From Citrobacter freundii ATCC 8090 = MTCC 1658 = NBRC 12681 (GTDB taxonomy: Bacteria; Pseudomonadota; Gammaproteobacteria; Enterobacterales; Enterobacteriaceae), in NCBI RefSeq assembly GCF_011064845.1, contig NZ_CP049015.1:4278001-4342000 (forward strand): a DNA stretch of 64,000 nucleotides, in the 5' to 3' direction. The position numbers were made by a program, and so were the translations under genes. Every line of letters starts with the position of its first letter. The first letter of the stretch is position 1. Positions 33,488 through 47,939 of this stretch are shown piece after piece. The notes beneath the pieces were generated by a model. The model was not told the DNA's origin. It worked only from the letters and a program-made list of their open reading frames with translations, and made no database searches.

Positions 33488-33847
33488 ATGCAGTGGTATT
33501 TACAGGTTTTAAAAAATTATGTGGAATTCTCTGGTCGCGCGCGTCGTAAAGAATACTGGATGTTTATTCTGATTAGCGTGATTATCAGCGCCATTCTGAA
33601 CGTCATTCAATCCGTAATCGGTATGGAAATTCCGGCACTCTCACTGATCTATAGCCTGGCCGTACTTCTACCAAGCATTGCCGTTGGCGTTCGCCGTCTG
33701 CATGATACAGAGCGTTCTGGTCACTGGATGTGGCTCATGTTAATTCCAGTCATCGGCTCCATTATTCTGCTGGTATTTTTCTGCCAAAACGGGACTTCCG
33801 GCAGCAACCGCTACGGCAACGATCCGAAGCAAAACGAAATTAATTAA
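33488..33847 (+). CDS. yhaI: DUF805 inner-membrane protein YhaI
   Basis: 119-residue paralogue of YhaH sharing WYLQVLKNYVEFSGRARRKEYW and RRLHDTERSGHW with four membrane segments. Function unknown. It has its own upstream A+T-rich promoter region and a downstream hairpin. Confidence 0.92.
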   Translation: MQWYLQVLKNYVEFSGRARRKEYWMFILISVIISAILNVIQSVIGMEIPALSLIYSLAVLLPSIAVGVRRLHDTERSGHWMWLMLIPVIGSIILLVFFCQNGTSGSNRYGNDPKQNEIN

Positions 33848-33856
33848 TTTATTTCG

Positions 33857-33880
33857 CGGGGCAATTATTTTATTGCCCCG
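33857..33880. terminator. Hairpin between yhaI and yhaJ
   Basis: CGGGGCAA-8 nt-TTGCCCCG between convergent genes; the T-rich tail is short on both strands, so strength is uncertain. Confidence 0.6.
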
Positions 33881-33938
33881 ATTTGCACTGAAATCTGCCC
33901 CCGAAATAATTCGAACTGCAATCATTCACAGACGTAGA

Positions 33939-34835
33939 TTATTTACCCGCAAACAGCTTGGGAATTTCTCGCAGACACCAGGATTTCGCCTCGCCCATGC
34001 TGTCACGACGCCAGGCCATAATAATATCTATCTCGCTTGTCGATTCCGGACTAACGACCCGCAGTCGACCAGCTGCAATATCCTCTTCCACCAGCGGGTA
34101 CGGCATTGTCGCTACGCCCAATCCGGCCAGCAGCGCCTGACGTTTATCTTCTATCGTACTCACCGTCAGACGCGGCTGTTTATCCAGCAATTGAACCGTG
34201 AGTACCGGACGCTCACGGGCGGTATCCGCCACAGCGATCCCACGGTATTTCACGCGGGTGACTTCCGATAACGGTTCCGGCTCCTGGTGGATAGGATGAT
34301 CCGGTGCCGCCACATACACGTTCATCAGCGAGTACAGCTTGCGCGAGTTGATTTCGGAAGATGAGCGAAAATGCATATCCGGCGCAATCACGATATCCGC
34401 CCGCCCCTGCTCAAGACGCTCCCACGCCCCGGCCAGAACTTCGGTAATGACGGAAAGCTGGGTATTGGCCTTCCCGGCCAGTCGGTCGATCAGCGGGAAA
34501 AACGCCGCCGTTGGCACCAGAGCTTCGGTAACGATAGTCAAATGCGTTTCCCATCCGCGAGCCAGCGCTTCGGCATCGGTAGTCAGCTTATCCGCAGCTT
34601 CCAGCAGTACGCGCCCACGCTCCAGCAGCATACGCCCGACGTTAGTGAATTTTGTGCGGTGGCCTGAACGGTCAAACAGCACTACGTCCAGCTCTTCCTC
34701 CAGCTTCTGCATGGTATAGCTAAGTGCGGAAGGCACGCGCCCCAGTTCGTCCGCTGCGGCGGCAAAGCTGCCGCGCCTGTCTATTGCGTCCATGACGCGT
34801 AACGCTTCAAGCGTTAAAGCCCTTTCTTTAGCCAT
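33939..34835 (-). CDS. yhaJ: LysR-family regulator YhaJ
   Basis: 298-residue LysR-type regulator; N-terminal helix-turn-helix at about residues 8-65 (GSFAAAADELGRVPSALSYTMQKLEEEL), then the periplasmic-binding-like effector domain. In E. coli YhaJ activates yqjF and its own region and responds to dinitrotoluene-type compounds or their products; pathogenic strains use it for virulence control. The start MAKERALTLEALRV at 34835 is chosen over a longer frame from 34904. It is divergent from yhaK across about 100 bp. Confidence 0.94.
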   Translation of the reverse strand: MAKERALTLEALRVMDAIDRRGSFAAAADELGRVPSALSYTMQKLEEELDVVLFDRSGHRTKFTNVGRMLLERGRVLLEAADKLTTDAEALARGWETHLTIVTEALVPTAAFFPLIDRLAGKANTQLSVITEVLAGAWERLEQGRADIVIAPDMHFRSSSEINSRKLYSLMNVYVAAPDHPIHQEPEPLSEVTRVKYRGIAVADTARERPVLTVQLLDKQPRLTVSTIEDKRQALLAGLGVATMPYPLVEEDIAAGRLRVVSPESTSEIDIIMAWRRDSMGEAKSWCLREIPKLFAGK

Positions 34836-34939
34836 CTCGTTCTCATTCAGGAAATTTGAACATACCAGGCAGAATATCTGGCTAACAATGCAGCGTCTAG
34901 CCATTTAACATAAAAGGAAGTAAAGAGAGGTCAAGAACT

Positions 34940-35641
34940 ATGATTACTACCCGTACAGCCAAACAATGCGGGCAAGCAGACTACGGCTGGCTGCAGGCCC
35001 GTTATACCTTCTCCTTTGGACACTATTTTGATCCTAAACTGCTGGGTTATGCCTCGCTGCGTGTTCTGAACCAGGAAGTTCTGGCACCGGGGGCCTCTTT
35101 CCAGCCGCGGACCTATCCGAAGGTGGATATCGTCAATCTGATCCTTGAAGGGGAAGCAGAGTACCGAGACAGCGAAGGCAACCATATCAAGGCCAAAGCA
35201 GGCGAAGTTTTACTGCTCGCGACACAGCCCGGGATTAGCTATAGCGAACACAATATCAGCAAAGACAAACCGTTAACGCGGATGCAGCTCTGGCTGGACG
35301 CCTGCCCGCAGCGTGAAAACGCCTGCGTACAGAAAGCCACGCTGGGTACCGGTAAGCATCAGCTGCTGGCCTCGCCGGACGGTGAACAAGGCAGCCTGCA
35401 TCTGCGCCAACAGGTATGGGTGCACCACGTTGAACTGCAGCAAGGTGAATCGCTGAGTTTTCAGTTACATGGGCCACGCGCTTATTTACAGTCGATTCAC
35501 GGCAGATTCCATGCGGTGACGTCTGGCGCCGAAAAAGAAGCGCTCACCTGTGGCGATGGGGCATTTATTCGTGACGAAACTAACATAACGTTAGTCGCCG
35601 ATACCCCGCTGCGCGCTTTGCTGATAGATTTGCCCGTATAG
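34940..35641 (+). CDS. yhaK: Pirin-like bicupin YhaK
   Basis: 233-residue pirin family bicupin; sequence YTFSFGHYFDPKLLGYASLRVLNQ is typical of the N-terminal cupin. In E. coli it is a cytosolic, redox-sensitive protein regulated by YhaJ; enzymatic activity is unknown (quercetinase-like activity occurs in the paralogue YhhW). Divergent from yhaJ and followed 26 bp later by yhaL. Confidence 0.93.
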   Translation: MITTRTAKQCGQADYGWLQARYTFSFGHYFDPKLLGYASLRVLNQEVLAPGASFQPRTYPKVDIVNLILEGEAEYRDSEGNHIKAKAGEVLLLATQPGISYSEHNISKDKPLTRMQLWLDACPQRENACVQKATLGTGKHQLLASPDGEQGSLHLRQQVWVHHVELQQGESLSFQLHGPRAYLQSIHGRFHAVTSGAEKEALTCGDGAFIRDETNITLVADTPLRALLIDLPV

Positions 35642-35667
35642 TCAGGGAAAACAATGGAGTACGACTA

Positions 35668-35817
35668 TTGAGTAAGAAATCATCAAAAAAACGCCAGCCG
35701 CAGGTTGAGCTGAAAAAACAGGAAACAGTTGCCTTCGGCTATGAAGAAATGCTGACAGAGCTGGAAGCGATTGTGGCCGATGCCGAGCTACGGCTGGAAG
35801 ACGAAGAAGCCGCCTGA
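35668..35817 (+). CDS. yhaL: Small protein YhaL, TTG start
   Basis: 49-residue protein read from TTG at 35668, with GGAG seven bases upstream: MSKKSSKKRQPQ then FGYEEMLTELEAIVADAE and an acidic tail. It is the syntenic and similar counterpart of E. coli YhaL. The FGYEEMLTELEAIV stretch resembles the start of the exonuclease VII small subunit (SFEKALSELEQIV), suggesting an XseB-like helical hairpin; function unknown. The stop lies within a terminator hairpin. Confidence 0.8.
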   Translation: MSKKSSKKRQPQVELKKQETVAFGYEEMLTELEAIVADAELRLEDEEAA

Positions 35818-35828
35818 AAAGGCGGCTT
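35807..35828 (+). terminator. Terminator overlapping the yhaL stop
   Basis: AAGCCGCC-TGAAAA-GGCGGCTT, containing the yhaL stop codon in its loop; followed by a degenerate REP-like sequence at 35835-35868. Confidence 0.65.
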
Positions 35829-35871
35829 AGACTTATGCCGGGTGGCGGCAACGCCTTACCCGACCTGAAGA

Positions 35872-37182
35872 TTAATGCGCCTTACTGGCCATGATCTCAA
35901 TAATCTGCTTGTCGGTTTCCTGCATCGAACGACACGCCAGCGCACACAGGTTAGCGATAGATTGTTCCACGTTATGCGCCACAATCCCTTCGTTTCCGGT
36001 TACGGCAGTATCATCCAGTGCCATCAGTACCGCTTTCCACGCCGCAGATGCGCTGGTTGAGACTTTCATCGCGCAGCTGTTTGAAGCGCCATCGCAAATC
36101 ATTCCGCTCACGTCGCCAATCATGCTGCTGATCGCCATCGCGATGGTGTTGTAGCGGCCATCCACGATCCATGCCATCCCCGCTGCTGCGCCCATCGCCG
36201 CCGTGGTTGCCGCGCATAGCGCAGACAAACGCGGAAGCTGATGATGGATGTAAATAGCGCTCAGGTGAGACAACATCAGCGCCCGCGCCAGTTTCTCCTC
36301 ATCCGCGCCAAAGTGCTCGGCCACCACCATGACCGGAACAGTCGCGGTAATACCCTGATTGCCGGATCCGGAGTTGCTCATGGCCGGCAGCGTCGCCCCG
36401 CCCATTCGCGCATCCGATGCCGCACTGGTACGGATCAAAATAGAGGTGGAGAGATCGTTCGCCAGCAGGCCACGCGCGCACTGCTTCTCAAGCGTGGTTC
36501 CGATGTGCAAGCCCCAGTTACCACGCAGCCCTTCCTGAGACAGCGCACCGTTCAGCTTTGCCGCATCAAGAATAAAGCGGATCGACTCAAACGGTACCGC
36601 GTTCACGAACGCCAGAATCTCTTCCAGCGAGGTGTGAGATAATACCGCCAGCGGCGACTCCAGCTCCTCTTCCTGAGCATTCTGTTCTGTGGTGAACACT
36701 ACACCCTTATTGGTCTCGATGTGGACTATGTTGGTATGACCGCCCACAATCGTCACGCACGCCCATCCTTCAGCGCTGTAAACCTTCGCGCGGGAAAAGA
36801 GGATATCCTCGCAAGGCTCCTGCAGCATCACCGCGACCTTGCCAGCGCTCAACATCGCTTTCGCATCAGCGATCGCTTGGGGCGACGCATCTTTCAGTAC
36901 CTCTAAACCGGCACGGGCATTTCCCCCCAGCGCACCCAGCGCCGCCGCGACAGGTAACCCGACCATTCCGGTACCCGGCACGGTAACGCCCATGCCGTTT
37001 TTCATCAGGTTCGGTGAGACCCACGCATCAATACGTTCAACCGCGCCGTCCAGCTCAGAGGATGCGACCGCTGCCGCCAGCGCCAGAGAGATAGGTTCCG
37101 TACAACCCAGCGCAGGCTTAACCTCTTCCTGTACCGCGCGGATAAAACTATCCCATAATGGATTCAATGTAGTCTCAAACAT
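35872..37182 (-). CDS. cyuA: L-cysteine desulfidase CyuA
   Basis: 436-residue Fe-S enzyme (UPF0597 / serine-dehydratase-alpha-like) that breaks L-cysteine to pyruvate, ammonia and sulfide during anaerobic growth. The family motif [13 protein letters not shown] near residue 25-35 holds a probable cluster cysteine, and [23 protein letters not shown] carry other conserved residues. It lies downstream of cyuP, 24 bp away, in the same operon. Confidence 0.94.
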   Translation of the reverse strand: MFETTLNPLWDSFIRAVQEEVKPALGCTEPISLALAAAVASSELDGAVERIDAWVSPNLMKNGMGVTVPGTGMVGLPVAAALGALGGNARAGLEVLKDASPQAIADAKAMLSAGKVAVMLQEPCEDILFSRAKVYSAEGWACVTIVGGHTNIVHIETNKGVVFTTEQNAQEEELESPLAVLSHTSLEEILAFVNAVPFESIRFILDAAKLNGALSQEGLRGNWGLHIGTTLEKQCARGLLANDLSTSILIRTSAASDARMGGATLPAMSNSGSGNQGITATVPVMVVAEHFGADEEKLARALMLSHLSAIYIHHQLPRLSALCAATTAAMGAAAGMAWIVDGRYNTIAMAISSMIGDVSGMICDGASNSCAMKVSTSASAAWKAVLMALDDTAVTGNEGIVAHNVEQSIANLCALACRSMQETDKQIIEIMASKAH

Positions 37183-37206
37183 AACAACAACCTTTGCTCA
37201 GATAAC

Positions 37207-38538
37207 TCAGGAAAATGCCAGGAACGGAGAAACGCACAGCAGCAGGCCCGTGATAATAATCAGATACAGGGAAGCGCCTTTGTATTTGTGCAGTGAAGGA
37301 ACTTTGTAGACCAGCCAGGCCGGGATCAGACAACCCACCATGCCGAAGATAGGACTACAAATAGAGGTGAAGCTCAGCACCGGCGCATTGAGCACAATTG
37401 CGCTCCAGGCCAGCAGGATGGCGAAAACCATAATGCCGCGCTGAACCAGGGTTTCGTTGATTTTCTCGGCTGGCATTTTGCGGCGCAGCACGTTCATTAC
37501 GATCCCCTGAGTCGCTTCACGGAAACCTAAGTAGACGCCGAAGAAAGCGGTCATAACGGCAAAGATGTTCAGAACAACGCTGACGATTTTCACCCAACCA
37601 GCACCCGCACCGCTGATAAACTGCGCGGCAATCGCCAGAGCGGAAATATTCTGCTCATAAGCTTTAACCGCTTCGTCATGGCCCATCGCCAACGTGAAGG
37701 AAACGGCGTAGAAAAAGACGGTCACGAACAGAATGCCGAACGCGATATTCATCGCTCGCAGGGCTTTATGGCGCGCCACTTCAATGGATTTGTTGCGAGA
37801 ACGATACGAGATAACCATCGGGCTTAATGTCTGAATAAACAGAATTGAGGTCAGCGTAAATGGCAACGTTATGATCGCGTTTTTGATCAGCAGCGCCATC
37901 GGCGGCAGTAAACCTACGTTATACAAATGCCACATCCCAACCATCGATACGCCAAGCGCTGCCACTACCAGCAGTTTGGTCAGCACCATGCCGGTGGAGA
38001 TTTTAAACAGCAGTTTTTCCCCGCGTGACGAGATGGCCACCAGGATGCAAATCAGCACCAGGCCATAGAACGGGCTGTCGGACAGTAAACCTTCAGTAAC
38101 GCCAAAAGTATGCAGGTAAGAGGCGCTATCGTTGGTGATGGCGGTGGAGTAGACGAACATCCAGATTACCAGCATCACAAAGTACAACGCACCTAACAGG
38201 ATGCCCCAGTTTTTACCCAGGTAACCGCTGATCACGCTTGGGTAATCTTTACATTCCGGGGACTCAGCCAGCGTATTGATAAACAGACGCTGGAACAGAT
38301 ACATGGCTGGGTAGCCAATGATAGAGGACAGCAAGAACACCCACAGCCCCATTAACCCGACCTGGACAGGAAGAAAAACAATCCCCGCACCAATCGCCAT
38401 ACCGATACTCATAATGACCCAGCCAGTGTCCATGCTGTCGAATTTAATGGCTTCACGCCATTCACTTTCGGTCATCCCCGCCCGACGCGCCGGAGCAGAT
38501 GCGTCGAGTATTACGCTGTTATTCGTTGCCGTTTCCAT
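37207..38538 (-). CDS. cyuP: Cysteine importer CyuP (HAAAP family)
   Basis: 443-residue permease of the hydroxy/aromatic amino acid family, relative of TdcC and SdaC, about 11 helices. In E. coli it imports cysteine (also threonine) for CyuA under anaerobic conditions. Signature: MDTGWVIMSIGMAIGAGIVFLP (two halves) and YPSVISGYLGKNWG. The start METATNNSV at 38538 is preferred to the ATG five codons upstream. Upstream of cyuA; the gap to tdcG holds the tdcG terminator and presumably a CyuR-regulated promoter. Confidence 0.94.
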   Translation of the reverse strand: METATNNSVILDASAPARRAGMTESEWREAIKFDSMDTGWVIMSIGMAIGAGIVFLPVQVGLMGLWVFLLSSIIGYPAMYLFQRLFINTLAESPECKDYPSVISGYLGKNWGILLGALYFVMLVIWMFVYSTAITNDSASYLHTFGVTEGLLSDSPFYGLVLICILVAISSRGEKLLFKISTGMVLTKLLVVAALGVSMVGMWHLYNVGLLPPMALLIKNAIITLPFTLTSILFIQTLSPMVISYRSRNKSIEVARHKALRAMNIAFGILFVTVFFYAVSFTLAMGHDEAVKAYEQNISALAIAAQFISGAGAGWVKIVSVVLNIFAVMTAFFGVYLGFREATQGIVMNVLRRKMPAEKINETLVQRGIMVFAILLAWSAIVLNAPVLSFTSICSPIFGMVGCLIPAWLVYKVPSLHKYKGASLYLIIITGLLLCVSPFLAFS

Positions 38539-38767
38539 AAAAATCTCGCTCAAAATGTAGGGTAAGGTTTTATTATTTTTCCGTTCCGCATCAATGCGAT
38601 ACGCGGTACGAGTCGTGCAGGCGAGTTCGTTAGAATGGAGAAATCATACGCCGAGGGTCAGAGAAAAACTTCACATAAATACCCCCTCAATTCATAATGT
38701 TTAATAAAATTTTTCTATTTTATATTTACAAAATGGGATTAATTTCCCTTTTTGAAGCGGATCACAA

Positions 38768-38796
38768 CAAAAAAAAGGGCGCACTCAAGTGCGCCC
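38768..38796 (-). terminator. Terminator of the tdc operon
   Basis: On the minus strand GGGCGCAC-TTGA-GTGCGCCC followed by eight or more T residues, just after tdcG. Confidence 0.9.
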
Positions 38797-38821
38797 AAAG
38801 GAGAAATAAACACAAATTTAG

Positions 38822-40186
38822 TTAAGTGCAAATCACTTTGATAGCCAGACCACCACGTGACGTTTCACGGTATTTGTCGTTCATATCTTTGCCCGTTTCA
38901 TACATGGTCTCGATCACTTTATCGAGCGAAACGCGTGGCTCAGATGTTCGACGTAGCGCCATACGCGCGGCGTTGACGGCTTTTACCGCGTTGATCGCAT
39001 TGCGCTCAATACACGGTATTTGCACTTGTCCGGCGACCGGATCGCAGGTCAGCCCCAGGTTATGCTCCATGGCGATTTCCGCCGCAATACACACCTGAGA
39101 CGGGCTACCGCCAAGCAACTCGGTCAGCCCGGCAGCAGCCATTGAACAAGCAACGCCAATCTCACCCTGACAGCCCACTTCGGCACCCGAAATCGAGGCA
39201 TTCATCTTATACAGCGCGCCTATCGCCCCCGCGGCCAGTAAGTAGCGGGCAATGGAGTTTGCATTCACCGGGCGGCGGAACTTGTCGTAATAGGCCAGGA
39301 CAGCAGGGATAATCCCACATGCTCCGTTGGTCGGTGCCGTCACAACCCGGCATCCGGCGGCGTTTTCTTCGCTCACGGCCAGCGCGAACATGTTGATCCA
39401 GTCGATCACGTTCATTGGGTCGCTGGACAGGTTATCGCTGGAAACCAGCAACCGACGTAATGCCACGGCGCGGCGCGGGACGTTCAGTGGACCCGGCAGA
39501 ACGCCTTCGGTGTTCATGCCTCGCTCAATTCCAGCGCGCATAACGTCCCAAATGGCAGCAAAGCCAGCATCGATTTCTTCTTTGCTGCGCATCGCCAGTT
39601 CGTTTTGCATCATCAGGCCGGAAACAGACAGCCCGTTGCGCTCGCACAGTTTCAGCAGTTCGCTGGCGGAATGAAAATTGTAGGGTACGTGTGCTTCAAC
39701 ATCATGCGCCTGACCAAATTGCTCCTCTTCAACGATAAAACCACCGCCGACGGAGTAATAGGTTTTGCTTAATAGTGTCTCGGTGCCGTTCCACGCGGTG
39801 ATACGCATGCCATTTTCATGGCGCGGCAGCGTTTCGGTATGAAAGAGAATATTTTCGTCTGGGGAAAAATCGACAACATGCGTGCCCTCTGCAACCGGTA
39901 AACGTCCGGTATGGGCCACTTCCTGAGTAAAACCAGCGATAGAATCTATATTAACATTTTGTGGACTGTTACCGGCCAGTCCCATCATGATGGCGACATC
40001 TGTCGCATGACCTTTTCCGGTCAAGGAAAGCGATCCATAAAGATCGACCACAATATGCGTAGCTTTGGGGAGTTCCCCGCTGCTGACCAACAGATCGATA
40101 AAGCTTTTACCTGCGTTCATTGGCCCCACGGTATGGGAGCTGGAAGGTCCAATGCCAATCTTGAAAATATCGAATGCGCTAATCAT
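38822..40186 (-). CDS. tdcG: L-serine dehydratase TdcG
   Basis: 454-residue Fe-S L-serine deaminase giving pyruvate and ammonia; last gene of the anaerobic threonine/serine operon. It opens MISAFDIFKIGIGPSSSHT with the substrate-binding SSSH loop, and the C-terminal part carries TAPTNGACGIIPAV and GLTCDPVAGQVQIPC with cluster-type cysteines. The ATG at 40186 follows GAGGG at good distance; a GTG two codons earlier is too close to it. Its C-terminus ends in ..VICT. Confidence 0.95.
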   Translation of the reverse strand: MISAFDIFKIGIGPSSSHTVGPMNAGKSFIDLLVSSGELPKATHIVVDLYGSLSLTGKGHATDVAIMMGLAGNSPQNVNIDSIAGFTQEVAHTGRLPVAEGTHVVDFSPDENILFHTETLPRHENGMRITAWNGTETLLSKTYYSVGGGFIVEEEQFGQAHDVEAHVPYNFHSASELLKLCERNGLSVSGLMMQNELAMRSKEEIDAGFAAIWDVMRAGIERGMNTEGVLPGPLNVPRRAVALRRLLVSSDNLSSDPMNVIDWINMFALAVSEENAAGCRVVTAPTNGACGIIPAVLAYYDKFRRPVNANSIARYLLAAGAIGALYKMNASISGAEVGCQGEIGVACSMAAAGLTELLGGSPSQVCIAAEIAMEHNLGLTCDPVAGQVQIPCIERNAINAVKAVNAARMALRRTSEPRVSLDKVIETMYETGKDMNDKYRETSRGGLAIKVICT

Positions 40187-40242
40187 ATCCACACCCTCGG
40201 ATTGCCGTTCAGTGAAGACCAGGTTTCACACTCATTAAGGAT

Positions 40243-40266
40243 CGGGGCGATTCTGAGATCGCCCCG
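40243..40266 (-). terminator. Intra-operon hairpin between tdcF and tdcG
   Basis: CGGGGCGAT-6 nt-ATCGCCCCG with no T-run, probably an mRNA-processing or stability hairpin that sets tdcG level. Confidence 0.5.
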
Positions 40267-40273
40267 CAAGGGA

Positions 40274-40669
40274 TTACAGCGTGTCGCCACGTACGGCGAT
40301 GGCTTCAATCTCCAGCTTCACATCCTTGGGTAAGCGGGCGACCTGCACGCAGCTGCGCGTAGGGTAGATTGCCTTATGCTCATCAAAGAACTGCTGGTAC
40401 ACCTGATTGATGGTGGCGAAGTCGTTCAGGTCGGAAACGAAAACGGTGGTCTTGACGATATCGCTCACTTTCAAACCTGCAGACTCGACAATCGCTTTCA
40501 CGTTTTCCAGGCTTTGACGCGCCTGATCGGATACGTTTTCAGCCACTTCACCGGTCTGTGGACACACCGGGATTTGACCTGACGTCAACACCATGCTGCC
40601 CAGATCCACACCCTGTACGTAAGGCCCAATCGCCCCTGGTGCACATTCGGTTGCAATAACTTTTCTCAT
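40274..40669 (-). CDS. tdcF: RidA-family enamine/imine deaminase TdcF
   Basis: 131-residue YjgF/YER057c/UK114 protein that hydrolyses the reactive enamine/imine intermediate made by threonine and serine dehydratases. The family segments GAIGPYVQGVDLG, TSGQIPVCPQTG and the conserved arginine in YPTRSCVQVARLP are present. The start at 40669 (MRKVIATECAPGAIG) follows GGAGGGAC; the longer frame overlaps tdcE. 14 bp after tdcE. Confidence 0.95.
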   Translation of the reverse strand: MRKVIATECAPGAIGPYVQGVDLGSMVLTSGQIPVCPQTGEVAENVSDQARQSLENVKAIVESAGLKVSDIVKTTVFVSDLNDFATINQVYQQFFDEHKAIYPTRSCVQVARLPKDVKLEIEAIAVRGDTL

Positions 40670-40682
40670 AGTCCCTCCGGCG

Positions 40683-42977
<2,295 letters not shown>

Positions 42978-43005
42978 GAAAAATAATCTCTCTGCTGAAA
43001 ATTAA

Positions 43006-44214
43006 TTATGCAAATTCTACTGATGTATTAATTTTGCCTAACGCAATGGCATCACGCGCAATCATTTTCTCTTCGTTTGTGGGAATTACCGCACAAATAA
43101 CACGCGCATCTTTATTAGAGATAATTCTTTCGCCATGGGAATTTGGCAGGCTATTCATTTCGCTGTCGATATTCACACCTAAAACGGCAAGGTGCTCAAT
43201 AACCAGACGACGAATTAATACCGAGTTCTCACCTATGCCACCGGTGAAAATAATCCCATCAAGACGATGCAACGATGCGGCATGCCCGGCGATATGACGC
43301 GCGATACGATGCACAAACGTTTTAATCGCCAGCTGCGCACGCTCATGTCCCTCGTGCCAGGCTTTTTCTAACGTACGTAAGTCAGAGGACAAACCGGAAA
43401 TACCCAGTAAACCGGACTCTTTATTCACTACGCGCTCAAGGTCGCTCAGCGTCTGGTTGGTTTCGCTGGCAATCCACGCCATCGCGCCGAAATCGACGTC
43501 GCCGCTGCGTGTCCCCATCATCAACCCTTCCAGCGGCGTCATGCCCATTGAGGTATCAACGCTCTGCCCGTTACGCACCGCACAGATTGACGCACCGTTC
43601 CCCAGGTGAGCCACAACCAGACCCGAGTCATCACTCTGCAGGTCAAGAAGGTTATGCGCTTGCTGAGAAACATAGCGATGCGACGTGCCGTGGAAGCCGT
43701 AACGACGAACGCCCAACTCTTCGAAATATTTCCACGGTAAACCGTACAGATAGGCCTCAGGAGCCATCGTCTGGTGGAAGCTGGTATCAAATACCGCGAC
43801 CTGCTGTCGGCCAGGGAAAAGGTGCTGAGCAGATTCGATCCCACTCAGGTTCGCATAATTATGTAACGGAGCTAGCGGCGATACCCGGCGGATATTATCA
43901 ATAACTTCGTCAGTAATAATTGCTGATTCGGTAAAGATATTTCCGCCGTGTGCAATGCGGTGGCCAATTAAGGCCACGCTGTCCATTAAATTACGTTTCT
44001 CTAGTTCAACGGCAATTGCTTTTAATGCGTCTTCGTAGCTGTGGTGAGCCAGCTTAGCTGGCTCTCCTCCATTAATTGCTATGAACGCATTTTCAGAGTT
44101 AATACCGTCCGCGATTCCCGCCATTAAAACTTCACAGTTAGCTGCATCCAGCACTGAGAATTTAATGGAAGACGAACCACAGTTAATAACCAGTACTACC
44201 GGAAACTCATTCAT
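43006..44214 (-). CDS. tdcD: Propionate/acetate kinase
   Basis: 402-residue acetokinase-family enzyme that makes ATP from propionyl phosphate. The N-terminal phosphate motif [15 protein letters not shown] and the C-terminal [13 protein letters not shown] are intact. It lies between tdcC and tdcE, 28 bp before tdcE. The IS insertion in tdcC upstream may reduce its transcription unless the IS supplies a promoter. Confidence 0.96.
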   Translation of the reverse strand: MNEFPVVLVINCGSSSIKFSVLDAANCEVLMAGIADGINSENAFIAINGGEPAKLAHHSYEDALKAIAVELEKRNLMDSVALIGHRIAHGGNIFTESAIITDEVIDNIRRVSPLAPLHNYANLSGIESAQHLFPGRQQVAVFDTSFHQTMAPEAYLYGLPWKYFEELGVRRYGFHGTSHRYVSQQAHNLLDLQSDDSGLVVAHLGNGASICAVRNGQSVDTSMGMTPLEGLMMGTRSGDVDFGAMAWIASETNQTLSDLERVVNKESGLLGISGLSSDLRTLEKAWHEGHERAQLAIKTFVHRIARHIAGHAASLHRLDGIIFTGGIGENSVLIRRLVIEHLAVLGVNIDSEMNSLPNSHGERIISNKDARVICAVIPTNEEKMIARDAIALGKINTSVEFA

Positions 44215-44248
44215 TTCACTACTCCGCTCATCCTGAGCTTAAGGATTA

Positions 44249-46152
<1,904 letters not shown>

Positions 46153-46211
46153 TGAGGCACCTGTAATGTTCTGAGGTGAGCATATCACCTCTGTTCAGGT
46201 GGCCAAATTCA

Positions 46212-46832
<621 letters not shown>

Positions 46833-46851
46833 CTATCCTCAACGAAGTATA

Positions 46852-47841
46852 TTAAGCGTCAACTAAACCAGTAATTTGAGATACACGAGAAAGGTCGATA
46901 TTACCGCCAGAAATAATGCTGACTGTTTTTCTGTTCTGGATATAGCTATCTAATTTCCCGCTTAATAATGCTGCGCATGCCAGCGCACCGGCACCTTCAG
47001 TTACAACTTTATTTCGCTGAATTAATGCCACCATGCTGTTGCGAATTTCATCTTCGCTGACCAGGACAATGTCATCCACCAACTCACGAACGATTTCATA
47101 CGTTAAAGTACCCGGGCGGGAGACGTCACAACCATCCGCCAGGGTGCCGGTCGTTCGGTGCGTGGTTATTTCTCCAGCGTGGAAAGAAGCCGCCATGCCG
47201 TGAACGTTTTCAGACTGCACACCAATAATTTTAATGGTCGGGTTAATAGATTTAATTGCCACCGCAATACCCGCAATCAGACCACCACCACCAATTGGCA
47301 CAATCACGTTATCGACATCGTACAGATCTTCCAGAATTTCCAGACCAATAGTGCCCTGACCAGCAATAACTTTCGGGTCATCATATGGTGGAATAAAGAT
47401 ACGGCCTTCCGTTTCCACAATCTCGCTAACCTTAGCGATGGTGTCGTTGAAGTTGTCGCCATGCAGCACAACTTCCGCGGAATAATCGCAGGTTGCCGCT
47501 ACTTTAGACTTCGGTGCGCCTTTCGGCATCACCACTTTGCCGTCGATACCGAGCATGGCGCAGGAGAGAGAAACCCCTTGCGCATGGTTACCTGCAGAGC
47601 AAGCCACCACGCCCTTCATTCTTTCTGCTTCTGTTAAGGAACTGAGCTTGTTAAAAGCGCCACGGATTTTAAATGAACCGGTACGCTGCATGTTTTCAAA
47701 CTTGAGGAAAATTTCCCCTTTGCAACGTTCACTAAAATAGTTAGAGCGAGGCATTCCCGTTTTATAAATTTTCCCCGCCAGTCTTTTTTTCGCTTCGAGG
47801 ATATCTTCAATTGCAACTGGGAGATCGTATGTAATGTGCAT
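46852..47841 (-). CDS. tdcB: Catabolic threonine dehydratase
   Basis: 329-residue PLP enzyme turning L-threonine into 2-ketobutyrate and ammonia, AMP-activated in E. coli. The PLP lysine is K58 in [12 protein letters not shown], and the phosphate loop [11 protein letters not shown] and [15 protein letters not shown] are present. It has no C-terminal ACT regulatory domain, as expected for the catabolic type. First enzyme of the pathway, 98 bp after tdcA. Confidence 0.96.
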   Translation of the reverse strand: MHITYDLPVAIEDILEAKKRLAGKIYKTGMPRSNYFSERCKGEIFLKFENMQRTGSFKIRGAFNKLSSLTEAERMKGVVACSAGNHAQGVSLSCAMLGIDGKVVMPKGAPKSKVAATCDYSAEVVLHGDNFNDTIAKVSEIVETEGRIFIPPYDDPKVIAGQGTIGLEILEDLYDVDNVIVPIGGGGLIAGIAVAIKSINPTIKIIGVQSENVHGMAASFHAGEITTHRTTGTLADGCDVSRPGTLTYEIVRELVDDIVLVSEDEIRNSMVALIQRNKVVTEGAGALACAALLSGKLDSYIQNRKTVSIISGGNIDLSRVSQITGLVDA

Positions 47842-47939
47842 TAGAACCTCTTACTAGGGTATTAAAGTAAATAGATAGCCGTGACCATTGTCAGATATAG
47901 ACAGATGGCGTTTATTTTTTGTTAAAACAATTTCAATCT

